Assembly (NCBI GenBank): GCA_002771585.1
Contig: PCTT01000021.1
Coordinates: 1-15,518, forward strand
Direction of reading: 5' to 3'
Source of the DNA: Candidatus Campbellbacteria bacterium CG22_combo_CG10-13_8_21_14_all_36_13
GTDB taxonomy: Bacteria > Patescibacteriota > Minisyncoccia > Phycocordibacterales > PCTT01
DNA: 15,518 nt
Translations under genes and position numbers: made by a program
Notes under the pieces: model-generated
Told to the model about the DNA's origin: nothing
The model's database searches: none
The model's input: only the letters and a program-made list of their open reading frames with translations
Shown here: positions 13,180-15,518 of the stretch, in pieces
Layout: each line of letters starts with the position of its first letter
How positions within the stretch are numbered: position 1 is the stretch's first letter

Positions 13180-15268
13180 ACAAATCAATATTTGCTGTTT
13201 TGGCGTTGTTTTGTATGAAAGATTTTCTAGCACCAACTTCTGATCCCATAAGAGTATCAAACATTCTGTCTGCCTCCTCCACGTCTTCTATTGTAACCTG
13301 TTTCAAAACTCTGTTAGCAGGATCCATGGTTGTCTCCCACAATTCCTCCGAGTTCATCTCTCCAAGACCTTTATATCTCTGAACAGAAACTTTTTTTGAT
13401 TGTTTTGTATTTTTGATTTCTTTAGTATTTTCTATATCTTCACCGTCTCCAGACTCACTCTCTTCACCTTCCTCTGACATATCAAGATCATCATCTGAAA
13501 TACCAGCTTCTTTCAAAAAATCTAGTTTTTCTTCTTCTGTATATAGATAATCAATATTTTTACCAATTTTCATCTTGTATAAAGGTGGTTGTGCTATATA
13601 CAAAAATCCACCATCTATAATTGGTCTAAAATATCTATAAAACAAGGTGAGAAGAAGAGTTCTTATGTGGGCGCCATCTACGTCGGCATCTGTGGCAATA
13701 ATAATTTTGTGATATCTGAGGTTATTCAAGTTAAATGTATCTCCTATTGCTGTACCAAGAGCAATGACTAGGTTTTTTATCTGCTCGGACGCAAGCATTC
13801 TATCAAGTCTTGCCCTCTCAACATTTAATATCTTTCCTCGTAAAGGCAATATTGCTTGAGTCTTCCTGTCACGGCCAGACTTTGCGGTACCACCAGCCGA
13901 ATCTCCCTCCACTATAAATATTTCCGAGTCTTCTGCTTTTTTGCTCTGACAATCTGAAAGCTTTCCTGGCAGAGTCATACCATCAAGGGCCCCCTTCCTA
14001 AGAACGCTGTCTTTTGCGGCCTTTGCGGCCTTCCTTGCCCTCATAGCAAGCATACTCTTTCCTATTATAGACTTTGCATCATCTGGGCTCTCTTCAAAAA
14101 ACATCGTAAGAGCCTCACCAAAAACTGCTTCAACAGCACCACGAGCTTCTACTGAACCAAGTTTTGCTTTTGTTTGACCCTCAAACTGAATCTCACGGAG
14201 CTTAACAGATATTACAGCAGTAAGCCCTTCGAGTGCATCATCACCGGCAAAATTTTCATCTTTTTCTTTTAAGAGTTTATTGTCACGAGCATATACATTT
14301 AAAGTTCTGGTTAGGGCCGTTTTAAATCCAGTAACATGCATACCTCCCTCTGGATTATATATATTGTTTGCAAAAGGCATTATCCTAGATGAAATATCGT
14401 CAGCATACTGAAAAGCAATTTCTACTCCTACACCATCAACCTCTTTTTCGACATAAAAAATATTCTTGTGTATTGTTTTAAATGTCTGATTATAAAACTG
14501 TATCAAAGAAATAAGGCCCCCATCAAAATAAAAAGTCATTGATGGCACATCTAATCCTAAATCGTTAAAATAAAACACGCCCTTCAGATCTAATTTTTCC
14601 TTATATTCCCTTGCGTCTATCACTTGAATTCTCAAGCCCTTTACCAAATATGCTTGTTGTCGCATATGTGCAACTATTTTTTTCCAATTCAAAACTATTT
14701 CTGGGAAAATCTGCGGATCTGGTTCAAATGTGATGACGGTACCATTTAAATCAGACTTACTAACTTTCTTAACAGGTGCCTTCTTTTTTCCTCTTTCATA
14801 CTCTTGCATGTGGTATCCTCCATCACGATAAACCTCTGCTTGAGTATAAACAGAAAGAGCGTTTACAACAGACACACCAACACCGTGCAATCCACCAGAC
14901 ACCTTATATCCTTCACCTCCAAATTTTCCTCCGGCATGGAGTGTGGTCATTATTGTTTCTAGAGCAGATACTTTTGTTTGTTTGTGTATGTCCACAGGAA
15001 TACCACGACCATTGTCTACCACTCGCACACGATTACCTGGAAGTAATGTGATTTCAACACGATCTGCAAAACCACCCATTGCCTCATCTCTAGAGTTATC
15101 AAAAACTTCTGTGAGTAAGTGATGCAACCCGTCTGGACCTGTGGTTCCTATATACATTCCGGGCCTCTTTCTTACCGGGTCCAACCCTTCTAGAACAGTA
15201 ATATCAGAAGCGCTATAGCTTCCATTTTTCTTTGGTAATTTTTCCTCTTTTGAGTCTTTTTTTGCCAT
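13178..15268 (-). CDS. gyrB: DNA gyrase subunit B
   Basis: 696-aa ATPase subunit of type II topoisomerase (negative supercoiling, with GyrA encoded elsewhere). In order: GHKL ATPase motifs EVFDNSRDEAMGG (54-66; Glu54, Asn58), VDNGRGIPVD (84-93) and GGLHGVGVSVVNALS (125-139); the transducer with QTKAKLGS (365-372); the Toprim domain EGDSAGGTAKSGRDRKTQA (454-472), DADVDGAHIRTLL (527-539); and the closing RYKGLGEMNSEELWETTMDP (631-650). An acidic Ser/Glu/Asp-rich insertion lies at ~591-612, before a Lys-rich stretch. QIKNLVIALGTAIG favours GyrB over ParE. I chose the third candidate start (MAKKDSKEEK) since the upstream GTG (15307) and ATG (15289) add non-conserved residues; none of the three has an SD. 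Stop TAG. Confidence 0.95.
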   Translation of the reverse strand: MAKKDSKEEKLPKKNGSYSASDITVLEGLDPVRKRPGMYIGTTGPDGLHHLLTEVFDNSRDEAMGGFADRVEITLLPGNRVRVVDNGRGIPVDIHKQTKVSALETIMTTLHAGGKFGGEGYKVSGGLHGVGVSVVNALSVYTQAEVYRDGGYHMQEYERGKKKAPVKKVSKSDLNGTVITFEPDPQIFPEIVLNWKKIVAHMRQQAYLVKGLRIQVIDAREYKEKLDLKGVFYFNDLGLDVPSMTFYFDGGLISLIQFYNQTFKTIHKNIFYVEKEVDGVGVEIAFQYADDISSRIMPFANNIYNPEGGMHVTGFKTALTRTLNVYARDNKLLKEKDENFAGDDALEGLTAVISVKLREIQFEGQTKAKLGSVEARGAVEAVFGEALTMFFEESPDDAKSIIGKSMLAMRARKAAKAAKDSVLRKGALDGMTLPGKLSDCQSKKAEDSEIFIVEGDSAGGTAKSGRDRKTQAILPLRGKILNVERARLDRMLASEQIKNLVIALGTAIGDTFNLNNLRYHKIIIATDADVDGAHIRTLLLTLFYRYFRPIIDGGFLYIAQPPLYKMKIGKNIDYLYTEEEKLDFLKEAGISDDDLDMSEEGEESESGDGEDIENTKEIKNTKQSKKVSVQRYKGLGEMNSEELWETTMDPANRVLKQVTIEDVEEADRMFDTLMGSEVGARKSFIQNNAKTANIDL

Positions 15269-15518
15269 CCCGATAGTAGAAAATAGCATTGATACTTCGT
15301 ACGACACCGCGGTAAAATGGGTCGTTTATCACCTCTTTGCTACCTCTTTGATTAATTTAGAATACTTACCCTATAAGATGCTATTTTGCACTACGGGACA
15401 AGCATTTTTTATAAAATAAAATTACTAGAAATCATATTTCTAGATAATTCATTATACCAAATATTTGGCTAAAAACAAAGCTCTTTGTCGTATTTTTGTG
15501 TGCAAAACATACACCCGT
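15269..15518. other. Non-coding region upstream of gyrB
   Basis: No gene is seen in the last ~250 bases. It contains a direct repeat ACCTCTTTG at 15331-15339 and 15342-15350 (11-bp period), a possible weak minus-strand promoter (TTGTCC at 15396-15401, 17 bp, TCTTAT), and a small perfect hairpin CTAGAAAT / ATTTCTAG at 15425-15443 with a CAT loop. A gyrB promoter should lie here, but no strong consensus is visible. Confidence 0.5.

Noticed and set aside
15331..15350. Repeated CAAAGAGGT on the minus strand, ending in the SD-like AAAGAGGTGAT upstream of gyrB
   Set aside because: It lies 20-60 nt from every gyrB start, and no in-frame start follows at SD distance. The overlapping GTG frame gives only a ~40-residue out-of-frame peptide with no recognisable content.
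1..15518. CRISPR array, insertion sequence, integrase or prophage
   Set aside because: No regularly spaced identical repeats, no transposase or recombinase motifs and no phage genes are seen.

Overview
The window looks like a piece of a small-genome, AT-rich bacterium of the Candidate Phyla Radiation (Patescibacteria, most likely a Parcubacteria-type lineage). This is inferred from the gene set and style: a DUF5671-type membrane protein, a compact LeuRS without the leucine-specific domain, an RND pump and its adaptor with no outer-membrane channel nearby, a split DipZ-like thiol-redox pair, short spacers, and AT-rich intergenic repeat elements. I see no Shine-Dalgarno (SD) sequence at any of the eleven gene starts. 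The standard genetic code fits: no internal UGA is needed, and all eleven genes stop at TAA or TAG.

Layout, left to right. leuS (minus strand) carries an in-frame 41-bp periodic repeat in its editing domain. A ~110-bp AT-rich inverted-repeat spacer follows, then a five-helix DUF5671-type membrane protein (minus). A 349-bp non-coding stretch holds a 9-bp tandem array, hairpins and a G-rich tract. Next is a minus-strand two-gene unit: a 73-residue helical protein 3 bp upstream of the GTPase gene ychF. Divergent from it, behind a perfect TTGACA-17-TATAAT promoter, lie a HlyD/MFP-type adaptor and a 1036-residue RND permease. They are separated by a ~190-bp composite palindromic element, and the unit ends in a strong hairpin terminator. 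A 2H phosphoesterase (plus) then converges on a minus-strand pair, ccdA and a membrane-anchored thioredoxin with a DipZ-like C-terminal module. Another perfect hairpin separates ccdA from a 76-residue membrane-anchored acidic protein (minus). gyrB (minus) follows, and the last ~250 bp is non-coding.

Functional groupings. Housekeeping: leuS, ychF and gyrB. Envelope export: adaptor plus RND permease, presumably one complex. Extracytoplasmic disulfide chemistry: CcdA passes electrons across the membrane to the tethered thioredoxin; in mycobacterial DipZ these parts are fused. The 2H phosphoesterase and the two small proteins have no assigned partner beyond their neighbours.

The most unusual features are the repeat inserted in frame in leuS, and the SD-less starts, most with T just before the start codon and several with a -10-like box almost touching it, which suggests leaderless or near-leaderless transcripts. 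No tRNA, rRNA, CRISPR array, transposase or integrase was recognised.
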